From: Falsiroseomonas selenitidurans
GTDB taxonomy: Bacteria; Pseudomonadota; Alphaproteobacteria; Acetobacterales; Acetobacteraceae
Direction: 5' to 3'
Assembly: GCF_012103215.1 (NCBI RefSeq)
Contig: NZ_JAAVNE010000001.1
Location: forward strand, 124,001 to 188,000
DNA length: 64,000 nt
Each line of letters begins with the position of its first letter. Position 1 is the first letter of the stretch. Made by a program: the position numbers and the translations under genes. Shown here piece after piece: positions 45,885 through 54,224 of this stretch. The notes beneath the pieces are model-generated. The model searched no databases and had not been told where the DNA came from. It saw only the letters and a list, made by a program, of their open reading frames with translations.

Positions 45885-46334
45885 ATGCGCCTTGTGGCCA
45901 CCGCAGCGCTTCTGGGCCTGCTGGGCACCACCACGGCCTTCGTCCCCCCCGCCGCCGCGCAGGGGCCGCGCGACGGGCGCGACTCCGAGGCCAGCGTCAC
46001 CGACCATGTGCGGACCGTGTCCGACCTGGCGGCGGTCTGCGACCCGCGGGTGCGTGGGATGCGGCGGCTGGAGGCGATCGCCTATTGCCAGGGCTTCCTG
46101 ACCGCGGCCGGGCAGTACCACGCCATGATGTTCCCGCAAGGCGGGCCGGTGCGGCCGCTGTTCTGCGTACCGGGCCGTGGCCCCTCCATCGCCGAGACCG
46201 GAATCGGCTTCGCCGGCTGGGCGCGGTCCAACCCGGTCTACCGCGAGGAGCCGGCGCTGGACGGCTTCCTGCGCTACGCGCAGGCGCAGTTCCCCTGCCG
46301 CGACGCCCCGGCCCGCCGGCCGGCCCGTCGCTGA
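45885..46334 (+). CDS. secreted Rap1a/Tai-like protein
   Basis: A 149-residue protein with a clear signal peptide (MRLVATAALLGLLGTTTAFV, cleavage after PAAAQ). The mature region has cysteines spaced as in the Rap1a/Tai family: AAVCDPRVRG, AIAYCQGFLTAAGQYH, LFCVPGRGPS and AQFPCRDA. Family members include immunity proteins to type VI amidase effectors, but many stand alone with unknown role, and no effector gene is nearby. AAGGA lies 9 nt before the ATG. It is followed by a small lipoprotein gene 32 bp downstream. Confidence 0.65.
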   Translation: MRLVATAALLGLLGTTTAFVPPAAAQGPRDGRDSEASVTDHVRTVSDLAAVCDPRVRGMRRLEAIAYCQGFLTAAGQYHAMMFPQGGPVRPLFCVPGRGPSIAETGIGFAGWARSNPVYREEPALDGFLRYAQAQFPCRDAPARRPARR

Positions 46335-46366
46335 GCGCAACCCGAGCCCTCGAAGGATCTGATCCC

Positions 46367-46663
46367 ATGCGCAGCTTGCGCCTTGCCCTTCCCCTGCTCG
46401 CCGCGCTCGGCCTCTCGGCCTGCGGCAACCTCAACCAGACCCAGCAGCGCACGGCGACCGGCGCGCTGGCCGGCGGCGCCGCCGGCGGGCTGATCGGCTC
46501 GTTCAGCGGCGATACCGGCCTGGGCGCGCTGCTCGGCGCCGGTGCCGGCGGCCTGGGTGGCTACCTCTATGACCAGTCGCAGCAGCGCTACGAGCCGCGG
46601 CGCGCCCCCTATCGCGGCCGCGACGACCGCGGGCGCGGAAGCGACCGGCGCGACTGGCGCTGA
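46367..46663 (+). CDS. small glycine-zipper lipoprotein
   Basis: A 98-residue envelope protein. The N-terminus is a lipoprotein signal with lipobox LSAC (MRSLRLALPLLAALGLSACG). A glycine-zipper stretch follows (TGALAGGAAGGLIGSFSGD, GALLGAGAGGLGGYLYD), resembling OsmB/SlyB-type outer-membrane lipoproteins, and the tail is strongly basic (PYRGRDDRGRGSDRRD). It is likely to sit in the outer membrane and affect its stability; this is inferred. GAAGGAT precedes the ATG. It is co-directional with the Rap1a-like gene and close to it. Confidence 0.75.
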   Translation: MRSLRLALPLLAALGLSACGNLNQTQQRTATGALAGGAAGGLIGSFSGDTGLGALLGAGAGGLGGYLYDQSQQRYEPRRAPYRGRDDRGRGSDRRDWR

Positions 46664-46787
46664 TTGACGCGGCCGGATGCCGCGTCGCGGCATCCGGCGT
46701 CTCGCCCTCAGCCTGACTGGATTGCGGCAGCGGAACCTTTTGGAGCAGCGCGGCGAAAATCTGCCCGAACCCCGGGCGGAGTTGGTC

Positions 46788-47675
46788 GTGGACCTGCGTG
46801 AGATGAAATATTTCCTGGCTGCCAGCCAGACTCTGCACTTCACCCGTGCCGCCGGCCTCTGCGGCGTGACGCAGCCAACCCTGACGCGCGGCATCCAGAA
46901 GCTTGAACGCGAGCTGGGTGCGCCGCTCTTCGCCCGGGAGGGCGGCACAACCCATCTGACGGCGCTGGGCCGCATGGTGCAGCCGCGCATCGAGGACATC
47001 GTTGCGCGCAGCCGCTCGGTCTGCAAGCAGGCGGCGCTGCACCTGCGGCTGCAGGGCAGCGACCTCCGGCTGGGGGTGATGTGCTCGCTCGGGCCGTCCC
47101 GCTTCGGGCCGCTGCTCGGCCGTTTCCGCGCCGCCCAGCCCGGCATCGACATCACCCTGGCGGATGCGACGCCGGAGCGGCTCTCGGAACAGCTGCTGCA
47201 GGGTGAGCTGGACGCGGCGCTGATGGTGCAGCCGGAAGCCTATCACGAACGGCTGAAGCCGGAGCCGCTCTATGCCGAGCGCTACCTGGTGGCCTGTGCC
47301 CCCAGCCACCCCTTCGCCCAGCGCCGCTGCATCGCCATGCGCGACATGGATGGGCAGACCTACCTCTCCCGCATCAATTGCGAGCATCGCGACGTGCTGC
47401 GCGAGCACCTGCAGGCCGCAGGGGCGCGGCTGGTGCATGCCTGCCGCAGCGAGCGGGAGGATTGGATCCAGTGCCTGGTCGCCGCGGGCATGGGGGTGTG
47501 CTTCCTGCCGGAATTCAGCGCGGTGCAGAACGGGCTGGTGCTGCGACCGGTGGAGGATGCGCCGGTGGCGCGCCAGGTCTGCCTGGTGACGGTGGCCGGC
47601 CGCCGTTGGTCGGCGCCGTTGGCGCGCTTCGTGGAGACGCTGCGGCGGACCCGCTTCACCCCCAACGGCGTGTGA
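46788..47675 (+). CDS. LysR-type transcriptional regulator
   Basis: A 295-residue LysR regulator. The N-terminal helix-turn-helix is DLREMKYFLAASQTLHFTRA, followed by VTQPTLTRGIQKLERELGAP and LFAREGGTTHLTALG. The C-terminal part is the two-lobed co-inducer domain (LRLGVMCSLGPSRFGPLLGRF, LLQGELDAALMVQP). The GTG at 46788 gives the usual N-terminus of the family and has GGAG 6 nt upstream, so it is preferred to longer frames. The target is unknown. It is not divergent from any gene here, although LysR genes often are; the next gene on the right encodes a small secreted protein. Confidence 0.87.
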   Translation: MDLREMKYFLAASQTLHFTRAAGLCGVTQPTLTRGIQKLERELGAPLFAREGGTTHLTALGRMVQPRIEDIVARSRSVCKQAALHLRLQGSDLRLGVMCSLGPSRFGPLLGRFRAAQPGIDITLADATPERLSEQLLQGELDAALMVQPEAYHERLKPEPLYAERYLVACAPSHPFAQRRCIAMRDMDGQTYLSRINCEHRDVLREHLQAAGARLVHACRSEREDWIQCLVAAGMGVCFLPEFSAVQNGLVLRPVEDAPVARQVCLVTVAGRRWSAPLARFVETLRRTRFTPNGV

Positions 47676-47838
47676 CCGCGGAGACGCCGGTCGGGCGCCT
47701 GGCAGCGCCAGCTCGATACGCCAGAGGTATCGGGTGGCTGCACCCCGCGCATCAGGGCTGCGAAGGCGGCGGCGCTTCGGGGAGGGTGCGGGCAAGCGCG
47801 GGCAGCGCCCGCGCCCAGGAATAATGGAGAGACCCAGC

Positions 47839-48183
47839 ATGACCAACCGCACGACCTTCCTGGCCGCCGCCGCCGCGCTGCTGCTGGCCGCCCCGAGCGC
47901 GATGGCCCAGAGCTACCCGCGGGTGACCGGCAGCGGCGAAAACCTGATGGTTGACTACGGGCCCATGGGCCAGGGCACGCTGGTCGGCGGTGGCCGCGTG
48001 ATGGTCTCCCAGGCCGGGAACATGGATGTCAGCGTCATGCATTTCGACGCGATGTTCGCCCAGCAGCCGCGCGAGGGCTATGTGCCGCTGACCATCGGCT
48101 CCGGCGAGGCCGCCCAGACCGTCTATGTGCCGGCGGCGATGCTGGAGATGATGCGCCGCGCCCGCACGGCGCCCGCGCGTTAA
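47839..48183 (+). CDS. small secreted protein of unknown function
   Basis: A 114-residue protein with a signal peptide (MTNRTTFLAAAAALLLAAPS, cleavage after AMAQ). The mature 95 residues contain SGENLMVDYGPMGQGTLVGG and QPREGYVPLTIGSGE, and end in a short basic helix. There are no cysteines and no family that I recognise. GGAGAG lies 9 nt before the ATG. A short perfect palindrome (48185-48200) lies directly after the stop but lacks a T-run. It probably resides in the periplasm. Confidence 0.7.
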   Translation: MTNRTTFLAAAAALLLAAPSAMAQSYPRVTGSGENLMVDYGPMGQGTLVGGGRVMVSQAGNMDVSVMHFDAMFAQQPREGYVPLTIGSGEAAQTVYVPAAMLEMMRRARTAPAR

Positions 48184-48267
48184 AGCTTGCTTCAGCAAGC
48201 CCACGCACCCTCGCCGGATGGCGGCGCAGCCTGTATTGCTGCGCCGCACACCAGCATGGGGTCAGCG

Positions 48268-48471
48268 ATGGTCGAGCGGAAGATCTGGGTGGTCTGGGGC
48301 GGCATCTTCACCGACACCAGCTTCACGAAGCTGGAAGCAGGGACCGAGGAGCTGCACGGGCCCTTCCATGACGAGGCCACGGCTCTTCGCGCCTGGCAGG
48401 ACAACATGCGCCGGAAGGTGGATATCGCCTCGCACCGGCTGTTCGTGATGGAAGCGAAGACCACCGCCTGA
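48268..48471 (+). CDS. DUF4170 family small protein
   Basis: A 67-residue cytoplasmic protein that matches DUF4170, a family found mainly in alphaproteobacteria: WVVWGGIFTDTSFTKLEAGT, then LHGPFHDEATALRAWQ and a final strand RLFVMEAK. No function is established. The start used is the ATG giving MVERKIWVVW; an ATG 12 nt upstream is an alternative. No partner gene is evident nearby. Confidence 0.78.
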   Translation: MVERKIWVVWGGIFTDTSFTKLEAGTEELHGPFHDEATALRAWQDNMRRKVDIASHRLFVMEAKTTA

Positions 48472-48503
48472 ACGGCCGCTTTCCCCCCCGCCCCTGGCGC
48501 GGA

Positions 48504-49463
48504 TCAGCCTTCCCGGGGTGCCGGGGCGGCCGGGCGGCGCCGCAGCCGCCCGACGGCGGCCCGCAGGCCCGCCGCCTGCTGCGCCAGGAAACCGCCGGTG
48601 ACGATGGCGGGGTCCGCCCCCGGCACGCCGGTGGCCGGGAACCGGGTGCGGTTCCAGTCGGCGGTGCCGAAGATCCAATCCCAGACCGGCAGCAGCACGG
48701 CATAGTTCACGCCCTGCACCTCGGTCGCCTGTTCGCCGTGATGCGCCCGGTGGAAGCGCGGCGAGACCACCAGCCTTTCCCCCAGCCGGCCAAAATGCAG
48801 CCTTGCATTGGCGTGCGACAGGGATTCCACCACCCGCGTGACCAGCACGATGACCGGGAACTGCGCCGGCGGCACGCCGATCGCCAGTGCCAGCAGGCCC
48901 AGCCAGGCGGCGGCGATGGCATCGTCCAGCAGGTGGTTTCGGTCATCGGTCCAGAAGGTCATCTGCTTCTGGGCGTGGTGCACCGCATGCAGCTCCCACC
49001 ACCACGGGATGGCGTGCTGCAGGCGATGGCGCCAGTATTCGCCAAAATCCAGCACCACCACATAGACCAGCAGCGCCAGCAGCGGATGGTCGCGCAGCGG
49101 CGGGACCAGGCTTTCCAGCGTCGGCGGCACCGCGCCGAAATCCACCACGGTGCCGTGCAGCCAGACCTGCAGCGGCCGGAACAGCACGAAGACCGCCAGC
49201 GGCAGCACGCCCAGCCGGATCAGCACGGTGTAGAGGATGTCCGTCTGCACCGGCCGGTGGTCCTCCCAGCGTTCCACCGGGCGCCACTTCTCCAGCCCAC
49301 CGCAGAGCGCGATGCAGACGGCGATCTGCACCAGGCCGAGCAGGGCGAAGCCCAGCCAGTCGAAGGCCTCCTCCTCCCAGTTCATCAGGCCGAGATCGTA
49401 CAGCAGCGGGATCAGGTACTGCTCGTGCAGCGCGGCGCGCAGGCCGTCCAGCAGCTCGATCAT
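48504..49463 (-). CDS. fatty acid hydroxylase / sterol desaturase family membrane protein
   Basis: A 319-residue integral membrane di-iron enzyme with several hydrophobic segments. The three His clusters that bind iron are in EYWRHRLQHAIPWWWELHAV, HAVHHAQKQM and FHRAHHGEQATEVQGVNYA. The family hydroxylates or desaturates lipids, including carotenoids, sterols and fatty chains; the substrate here is unknown. The start overlaps the stop of mntR by 4 bp, so it is translated with the manganese regulator. This linkage of a di-iron enzyme gene to metal control is notable. The C-terminus is Pro/Arg-rich. Confidence 0.85.
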   Translation of the reverse strand: MIELLDGLRAALHEQYLIPLLYDLGLMNWEEEAFDWLGFALLGLVQIAVCIALCGGLEKWRPVERWEDHRPVQTDILYTVLIRLGVLPLAVFVLFRPLQVWLHGTVVDFGAVPPTLESLVPPLRDHPLLALLVYVVVLDFGEYWRHRLQHAIPWWWELHAVHHAQKQMTFWTDDRNHLLDDAIAAAWLGLLALAIGVPPAQFPVIVLVTRVVESLSHANARLHFGRLGERLVVSPRFHRAHHGEQATEVQGVNYAVLLPVWDWIFGTADWNRTRFPATGVPGADPAIVTGGFLAQQAAGLRAAVGRLRRRPAAPAPREG

Positions 49464-49912
49464 CGGGCGGCCTCTCCGAGGAAGCGTTCGAAGGCGGCCA
49501 GCGTGGCGTCGCTGACATGGTGCTCGATGCCCTCGGCATCCGCCTCCGCGATGTCGGCGGGCACGCCGAGCGCGGCGAGGAAGGCAACCACGGTCTGGTG
49601 CCGGGCGCGGACGCGCCGCGCCAGTTCATGCCCCGCCTCGGTCAGGAAGACGCCGCGATAGGGCTTGGAATGCGCCAGCCCATCCCGCTTCAGCCGGCCG
49701 ATGGTCTTGATGGCGGTGGCATGGGTGACGCCGAGGCGCCGGGCGATGTCGGTGGGCCGTGCCTCGGCATCGCGTTCCAGCAGGTCCGCGATGATCTCGA
49801 CGTAATCCTCCGCCAGCGCGGCGGCGCGGGCGGTGCGGGCGGAGGCATGGCGGGCGGCCTCATCCGGCTGGTCCGGCAGGCTGCCCTCCGGCAGGGGATC
49901 GGCCGTGGTCAT
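49460..49912 (-). CDS. mntR: MntR/DtxR-family manganese-responsive regulator
   Basis: A 150-residue DtxR-type repressor. A winged helix (DAEARPTDIARRLGVTHATA, IKTIGRLKRDGLAHSKPY, GVFLTEAGHELA) is followed by the dimer/metal domain. Metal-site residues seen in MntR are present: Asp/Glu in EDYVEIIADLL, His in RARHQTVVAFL and the EADAEGIEHHVSD stretch. No SH3-like third domain is present, as in MntR. It should repress the metal ABC importer genes upstream on the same strand when Mn(II) is plentiful. The likely operator is the palindrome at 53597. It overlaps the sterol-desaturase-family gene by 4 bp. Confidence 0.88.
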   Translation of the reverse strand: MTTADPLPEGSLPDQPDEAARHASARTARAAALAEDYVEIIADLLERDAEARPTDIARRLGVTHATAIKTIGRLKRDGLAHSKPYRGVFLTEAGHELARRVRARHQTVVAFLAALGVPADIAEADAEGIEHHVSDATLAAFERFLGEAAR

Positions 49913-50009
49913 GACGCCAGCCTAGCATCGCCCCGGGGGTGCAGGAAGGGCGGCGCCAAAGTGTGGCCGATGCTTCACTTTGCTCCGCGCCGCCAATCCC
50001 CGGCGCGGG

Positions 50010-50867
50010 CTATTCCGCCGGCGCCGGCAGCGGCGTCACCCGCCGCGGCCGCAGCAGGCCGTGCCGCGGGCTGAACAGCAGCGCCGCCACGAAGATCGCC
50101 GACAGCGCCAGCACGATGGACCCGGCGGTGGAGGCATCCAGCATGAAGCTGGCCTGGATTCCGACCAGCGTCGCGGTGCAGGCCGCGCCGACACTCACCC
50201 AGACCATGCGCCCGAAGCGATCGGCCATCAGCAGGCCGATGGCGCCCGGCGTGATCAGCAGCGCCACCACCAGGATGACGCCCACCGCCTGCACCCCGGT
50301 GACGATGCTGGCCGCCAGCACCGTCAGCAACAGCAGGCGCAGCCGGCCCGGATGCAGCCCGGCGATGCGGGCCTGGCCGGGGTCGAAGCAGAACAGCACC
50401 AGGTCCCGGCCGCGCAGCGCCAGGATCAGCAGGGCCGCGCTGGCAATGCCCAGCGTCTGCCAGAAATCCTCCGCCTCGATGCCGAGGATGCTGCCGAACA
50501 GGACATGGGAGAGGTGGACGTTGGAGCGCACCTGCGACAGCAGGATCAGCCCCACCGCGAACATGCCGCTGAACACCACGCCCATTGCCGCATCCTCCTT
50601 GACGCGGGAGGTGGCGCGGATGGCGCCGGAGGCCAGCGCGCAGGTGAGGCCCGCGACGAAGGCGCCGATCACCAGCGGGATGCCGAGCAGCCAGGCGCCG
50701 ACCACGCCGGGCAGGATGGCATGGCTGACCGCATCGCCCATCAGCGACCAGCCCTTCAGCACCACGAAGCAGGACAGGATGGCGGACAGCGCGGCCACCA
50801 TGAGCCCGACCGCCAGCGCCTGCTGCATGAAGCCATGGGTCCAGGGTTGGACCAGCGCCTCGATCAT
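50010..50867 (-). CDS. manganese/iron ABC transporter permease, second
   Basis: A 285-residue inner-membrane permease of the MntB/SitD (ABC-3) family with about eight hydrophobic segments. Typical stretches are LSCFVVLKGWSLMGDAVSHA, ILPGVVGAWLLGIPLVIGAF and AVGVILVVALLITPGAIGLLM. It forms a heterodimeric channel with the product of the overlapping upstream gene (4-bp overlap). The sequence of the two is clearly homologous. It is the last of the four importer genes; mntR follows 97 bp downstream. Confidence 0.88.
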   Translation of the reverse strand: MIEALVQPWTHGFMQQALAVGLMVAALSAILSCFVVLKGWSLMGDAVSHAILPGVVGAWLLGIPLVIGAFVAGLTCALASGAIRATSRVKEDAAMGVVFSGMFAVGLILLSQVRSNVHLSHVLFGSILGIEAEDFWQTLGIASAALLILALRGRDLVLFCFDPGQARIAGLHPGRLRLLLLTVLAASIVTGVQAVGVILVVALLITPGAIGLLMADRFGRMVWVSVGAACTATLVGIQASFMLDASTAGSIVLALSAIFVAALLFSPRHGLLRPRRVTPLPAPAE

Positions 50868-51724
50868 GCCGCGCCCTCCGCAACCGCGGCGGCAGTGGCG
50901 CGCCGCGTGGCCCGGATTCCGTGCTTCGGCGCGAAGACCAGCACCACCACGAAGATCGCCGCCTGCAGCGCCACGATGCTGCCGCCGGTCGAGCCATCCA
51001 GGAAATAGCTGGCATAGGCGCCGGCCAGGCCGGTGGTGGTGCCGATGACCGTGGCAATCGCCGCCATCCGCCCGAAGCGGTCGGCCAGCAGATAGGCGGT
51101 GGCGCCGGGGGTCACCAGCATGCCGATCACCAGCACCGCGCCCACCGCCTGCAGGCCGGCCACCGCGGTCGCCGCCAGCAGCATCAGCAGCAGCACGCGC
51201 ATCCGCCCCGGGCTGCCGCCGGCGGCGACAAGCTGCACCGGGTCGAACAGCGACAGCATCAGGTCCCGCCCGCGGATCGCCAGCACCAGCGCCACCACCC
51301 CGGCGATGATCGCCATCTGGATGATGTCGGCATCCGCGATGCCCAGCACATTGCCGAAGATGATGGTCTGCAGCCGGACGTTGGACGGGAACAGGGAAAG
51401 CAGGAACAGCCCCAGCCCGAAGAAGCCGGTGAAGACCACGCCGATGACCGCATCCTCCCGGATCGGGGTGCGGCCGCGCAGCCCGGCCATGGCGAGTGCC
51501 GCCAGCAGGCCGGAGGCGAAGGCCCCCACGGCGAAGGGTATCCCGCCGAGCCAGGCGAGCACCACGCCGGGCACGATGGCATGGCTCAGCGCGTCGCCCA
51601 TCAGCGACCAGCCCTTCAGCACCACGTAGCAGGAGAGCAGGCCGGCGACGGCGCCGACCAGCGCGGAAATGCCCATGGCGCGCAGCATGTAGTCGTATTC
51701 GAAGGGGATCAGCAGCTCACTCAT
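50864..51724 (-). CDS. manganese/iron ABC transporter permease, first
   Basis: A 286-residue ABC-3 family permease, paralogous to the gene that overlaps its 3' end. Typical stretches are LSCYVVLKGWSLMGDALSHA, IVPGVVLAWLGGIPFAVGAF, REDAVIGVVFTGFFGLGLFLL and AVGAVLVIGMLVTPGATAYLL. Two different permeases side by side are the Sit/Mnt/Yfe arrangement. It starts 13 bp after the ATPase gene stop. Confidence 0.88.
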   Translation of the reverse strand: MSELLIPFEYDYMLRAMGISALVGAVAGLLSCYVVLKGWSLMGDALSHAIVPGVVLAWLGGIPFAVGAFASGLLAALAMAGLRGRTPIREDAVIGVVFTGFFGLGLFLLSLFPSNVRLQTIIFGNVLGIADADIIQMAIIAGVVALVLAIRGRDLMLSLFDPVQLVAAGGSPGRMRVLLLMLLAATAVAGLQAVGAVLVIGMLVTPGATAYLLADRFGRMAAIATVIGTTTGLAGAYASYFLDGSTGGSIVALQAAIFVVVLVFAPKHGIRATRRATAAAVAEGAA

Positions 51725-51737
51725 CCGGCTGCCATCC

Positions 51738-52622
51738 TCACAGATCCTGCGTCAGGCGGCCGAGCACCCGGCCATCGGGGGCCATCACCAGCGGCCGCTC
51801 ATCGTCCGAGAGCACCACCACATGCCCGGCTTCCAGGGGCCCATGGGCGCGCGGCGCCTCCGGCAGGCTGTGCTGGCGCAGCGCGCCGCCGAAGGCGCGC
51901 AGCAGGTTCTCCCCGGTGAAGATCCGCTCCGTCGGGCCGGCGGCCAGCACGGTGCGGTTCACCAGCACCACCTGGTCGCAGAAGGTGGGCACGGAGCCGA
52001 GGTTGTGGGTCGAGACCAGGATGATCTTCCCCTCCAGCCGCAGCGCCTTCAGCAGGTCGATGATCGCCTCCTCCGTCGTCACGTCGACGCCGGTGAAGGG
52101 CTCGTCCAGCAGCAGCAACTGGCCACCCTGGGCCAGGGCGCGCGCCAGGAAGACGCGCTTGCGCTGGCCGCCCGACAATTCGCCGATCTGGCGCTCCGCA
52201 AGGTTCGACATGCCGACCCGGTCCAGGGCCGCGTCAACCGCCTTGTGGTCGGCGGCACGCGGGATGCGCAGGATGTTCATGTGGCCGTAGCGGCCCATCA
52301 TCACCACATCGCGCACGCCGACGGGGAAGGACCAGTCCACCTCCTCCGCCTGTGGCACATAGGCCACCAGATTGCGCTTCAGCGCCGCCTGCACCGGCTG
52401 CCCGCCGATGCGCACCTGGCCGCGCGCCGGGCGCACCAGGCCCATGATCGCCTTGAACAGCGTGGACTTGCCGCTGCCATTGATGCCGACCAGCCCGCAG
52501 ATGGTCCCCGGTTCCAGGCTGAAGCTGGCATCGCGCAGCGCCAGGTGGCCGTTCGGGTAGGCGACGGAGATGCCCTCCACCGCCAGGGATGTGCCCCCCG
52601 TGGGGGCCAGGCCGTGCATCAC
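51738..52622 (-). CDS. manganese/iron ABC transporter ATPase
   Basis: A 294-residue ATPase of the metal importer. Walker A is [16 protein letters not shown], the Q-loop region is [20 protein letters not shown] (the VDWxFP form is typical of Mn/Zn importers), the signature is [15 protein letters not shown], Walker B is [12 protein letters not shown] and the H-loop is [10 protein letters not shown]. The start overlaps the binding-protein gene by 4 bp. A C-terminal extension of about 45 residues beyond the core domain has no recognised role. Confidence 0.9.
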   Translation of the reverse strand: MMHGLAPTGGTSLAVEGISVAYPNGHLALRDASFSLEPGTICGLVGINGSGKSTLFKAIMGLVRPARGQVRIGGQPVQAALKRNLVAYVPQAEEVDWSFPVGVRDVVMMGRYGHMNILRIPRAADHKAVDAALDRVGMSNLAERQIGELSGGQRKRVFLARALAQGGQLLLLDEPFTGVDVTTEEAIIDLLKALRLEGKIILVSTHNLGSVPTFCDQVVLVNRTVLAAGPTERIFTGENLLRAFGGALRQHSLPEAPRAHGPLEAGHVVVLSDDERPLVMAPDGRVLGRLTQDL

Positions 52623-53530
52623 CTTGCCGCGCCCGTCAGGCCGCGGAGGATGATCTCGGCATTCGCTTCCAGCAGCTTCAGATAGGTGGGCGCCGGCCCG
52701 TCCTCCGCCGTCAGGCTGTCCACATACAGCGCGCCACCGTAGCGGGCGCCGGCTTCGCGGGCCACCTGGCGCATCGGGCGGTCGTTCACCGTGCTCTCGC
52801 AGAAGATGGCGGGGACGCGGGCGCGGCGGACCGTGTCGATCATCGCCCGCACCTGGCGGGGCGTGCCTTCATCCTCGGCGTTGATCGGCCACAGATAGGC
52901 CTCGCGCAGCCCGTAATCGCGGGTCAGGTAGCTGAAGGCGCCTTCGCAGGTGGCCAGCACGCGGCGATCCGCCGGCACGCGGGCCAGCGTCTCCCGCAGC
53001 CTGGCGTCCACGGCGCGGATCTGTGCGGCGTAGCGTTCGGCATTGGCGGCGAAGGTGGCGGCATTGGCCGGGTCCAGCGCCGCCAGCGCCTTGCGGATGT
53101 TCTCCACATAGACCAGCGCCAGGGTGGGCGACATCCAGGCATGCGGGTTCGGCTGGTTCAGATAGGGCCCCTCGCCGATGCCGATCGGCGTGATGCCCTC
53201 GGTCAGGACCGCCTGGCGGGTGGCACCGGCGCGGCTGAAGAATCGCTCGAACCAGCGTTCCAGGCCCAGGCCGTTCCACAGCACCAGGTCGGCGGCACGG
53301 GCGCGCACCACATCCAGCGGCGTCGGCTCGTAGTCGTGGATCTCGGCGCCTGGGCGCGTCAGGCTCTCCACCAGCACCGCCTCCCCGGCCACGTTCTGCG
53401 CCATGTCGGCCAGCACGGTGAAGGTGGCGACGACGCGCTTCGGGGCCTGCGCCCGGGCCGGCAGCGTGCCGGCCAAGCCGGCGCCGAGCGTGGTGCCGAG
53501 CAGGACGCGGCGCGCGACGTTCGGAAGCAT
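52619..53530 (-). CDS. manganese/iron ABC transporter periplasmic binding protein
   Basis: A 303-residue cluster A-I metal-binding protein with a signal peptide ([21 protein letters not shown]). The mature part has family stretches [39 protein letters not shown] (first His ligand), [18 protein letters not shown] (second His), [14 protein letters not shown] (Glu region) and [16 protein letters not shown] (Asp region). These fit Mn/Fe binding (SitA/MntA) rather than zinc, since no His-rich loop is present. It is the first gene of the importer operon. GGAGAGG precedes the ATG. The MntR-like palindrome lies 67 bp upstream. Confidence 0.9.
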   Translation of the reverse strand: MLPNVARRVLLGTTLGAGLAGTLPARAQAPKRVVATFTVLADMAQNVAGEAVLVESLTRPGAEIHDYEPTPLDVVRARAADLVLWNGLGLERWFERFFSRAGATRQAVLTEGITPIGIGEGPYLNQPNPHAWMSPTLALVYVENIRKALAALDPANAATFAANAERYAAQIRAVDARLRETLARVPADRRVLATCEGAFSYLTRDYGLREAYLWPINAEDEGTPRQVRAMIDTVRRARVPAIFCESTVNDRPMRQVAREAGARYGGALYVDSLTAEDGPAPTYLKLLEANAEIILRGLTGAAR

Positions 53531-53596
53531 GGCCTCTCCTTTTTCGCGATGGATCGAAGTGTTGTGTTTGATTGAATATCAGGCTTGGCGCGCAGT

Positions 53597-53614
53597 ATGT
53601 AGCCAAAGCTACAT
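53597..53614 (-). promoter_or_regulatory. MntR-box-like palindrome upstream of the metal importer
   Basis: A perfect inverted repeat, ATGTAGC-CAAA-GCTACAT, lies 67 bp before the binding-protein start in AT-richer DNA. Its layout resembles enterobacterial MntR boxes (ATAGC-N-GCTAT core). With mntR four genes downstream, it is the probable operator, by which excess manganese would shut off uptake. Confidence 0.6.
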
Positions 53615-53663
53615 CCCACGCAAGCCCGCCGCGCCACGATTGCGTGAGCAGGCGGCGCCGACC

Positions 53664-54224
53664 TCACTCCAGATCCGTGCGCGTCTCCCGGCTCAACTCA
53701 TCCAGCGCCAGGCCGGTTGCGAAGGCGGCACGCGGCAGCGGCGGCAGGTTTGCCAAGCGCGCCAGCACGCGGCGGCCGTCGCCTGCCGCCACCGGGTCCA
53801 GCGCCGCCGCGGCCGCTTCGGCCTGCCCGGCGCGAAGCGCCGGCGCCGCCTGGCGGAGGGCGGCCGCAACGGCAGCCGGTGGCGCATCCGGCGCGATGCC
53901 CAGCGCCGCCCGCAGCTCGGCGCGCGCCTGGCGCAGGGCGGGATCGAGCATCGGCGTCGCGCTGCGCCATTCCGGCCGCTGCGTCAGCTCGGCCGACATC
54001 CATTCGAGCTGCGCGGCCAGCGCCGCGGCCTCCGCCGGGCGACCGGCGAGCCGGCCGGGGTTGGCGAAGCCGGACGCGGTCTCGAACACCGCGGCGCGGG
54101 CGGGGTCGCCCAGCCCGGCCGCAACGGTGGGCTCCGGCACCCCCCCGGTGATGGCGCCGCTGCCGGCGCAGCCAGCCAGAAGAAGGACCAGCGCGGTGGC
54201 CGGACCGCTTCTAGAACCGGAAAT
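53664..54224 (-). CDS. small lipoprotein, paralogue of the adjacent gene; start uncertain
   Basis: An envelope lipoprotein of up to 186 residues. The frame contains a good lipoprotein signal, ATALVLLLAGC, but the only possible start before it is an ATT at 54224 (AGG 8 nt upstream), which overlaps the stop of the upstream gene. The first standard start is a GTG at 54140, and it would lose the signal. The mature part is helical (AQLEWMSAELTQRP, ALRQARAELRAALGIA, RVLARLANLPPLPRAAFATG) and clearly homologous to the 54211-54798 product. The two are a diverged tandem duplication. I do not recognise a named family. Translational coupling to the upstream gene could allow the rare start. Confidence 0.6.
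   Translation of the reverse strand: MSGSRSGPATALVLLLAGCAGSGAITGGVPEPTVAAGLGDPARAAVFETASGFANPGRLAGRPAEAAALAAQLEWMSAELTQRPEWRSATPMLDPALRQARAELRAALGIAPDAPPAAVAAALRQAAPALRAGQAEAAAAALDPVAAGDGRRVLARLANLPPLPRAAFATGLALDELSRETRTDLE

Noticed and set aside
48185..48200. Perfect 7-bp palindrome directly after the small secreted protein gene, as a terminator
   Set aside because: No T-run follows, and the stem overlaps the stop codon region closely. The evidence is too weak to list as a terminator.
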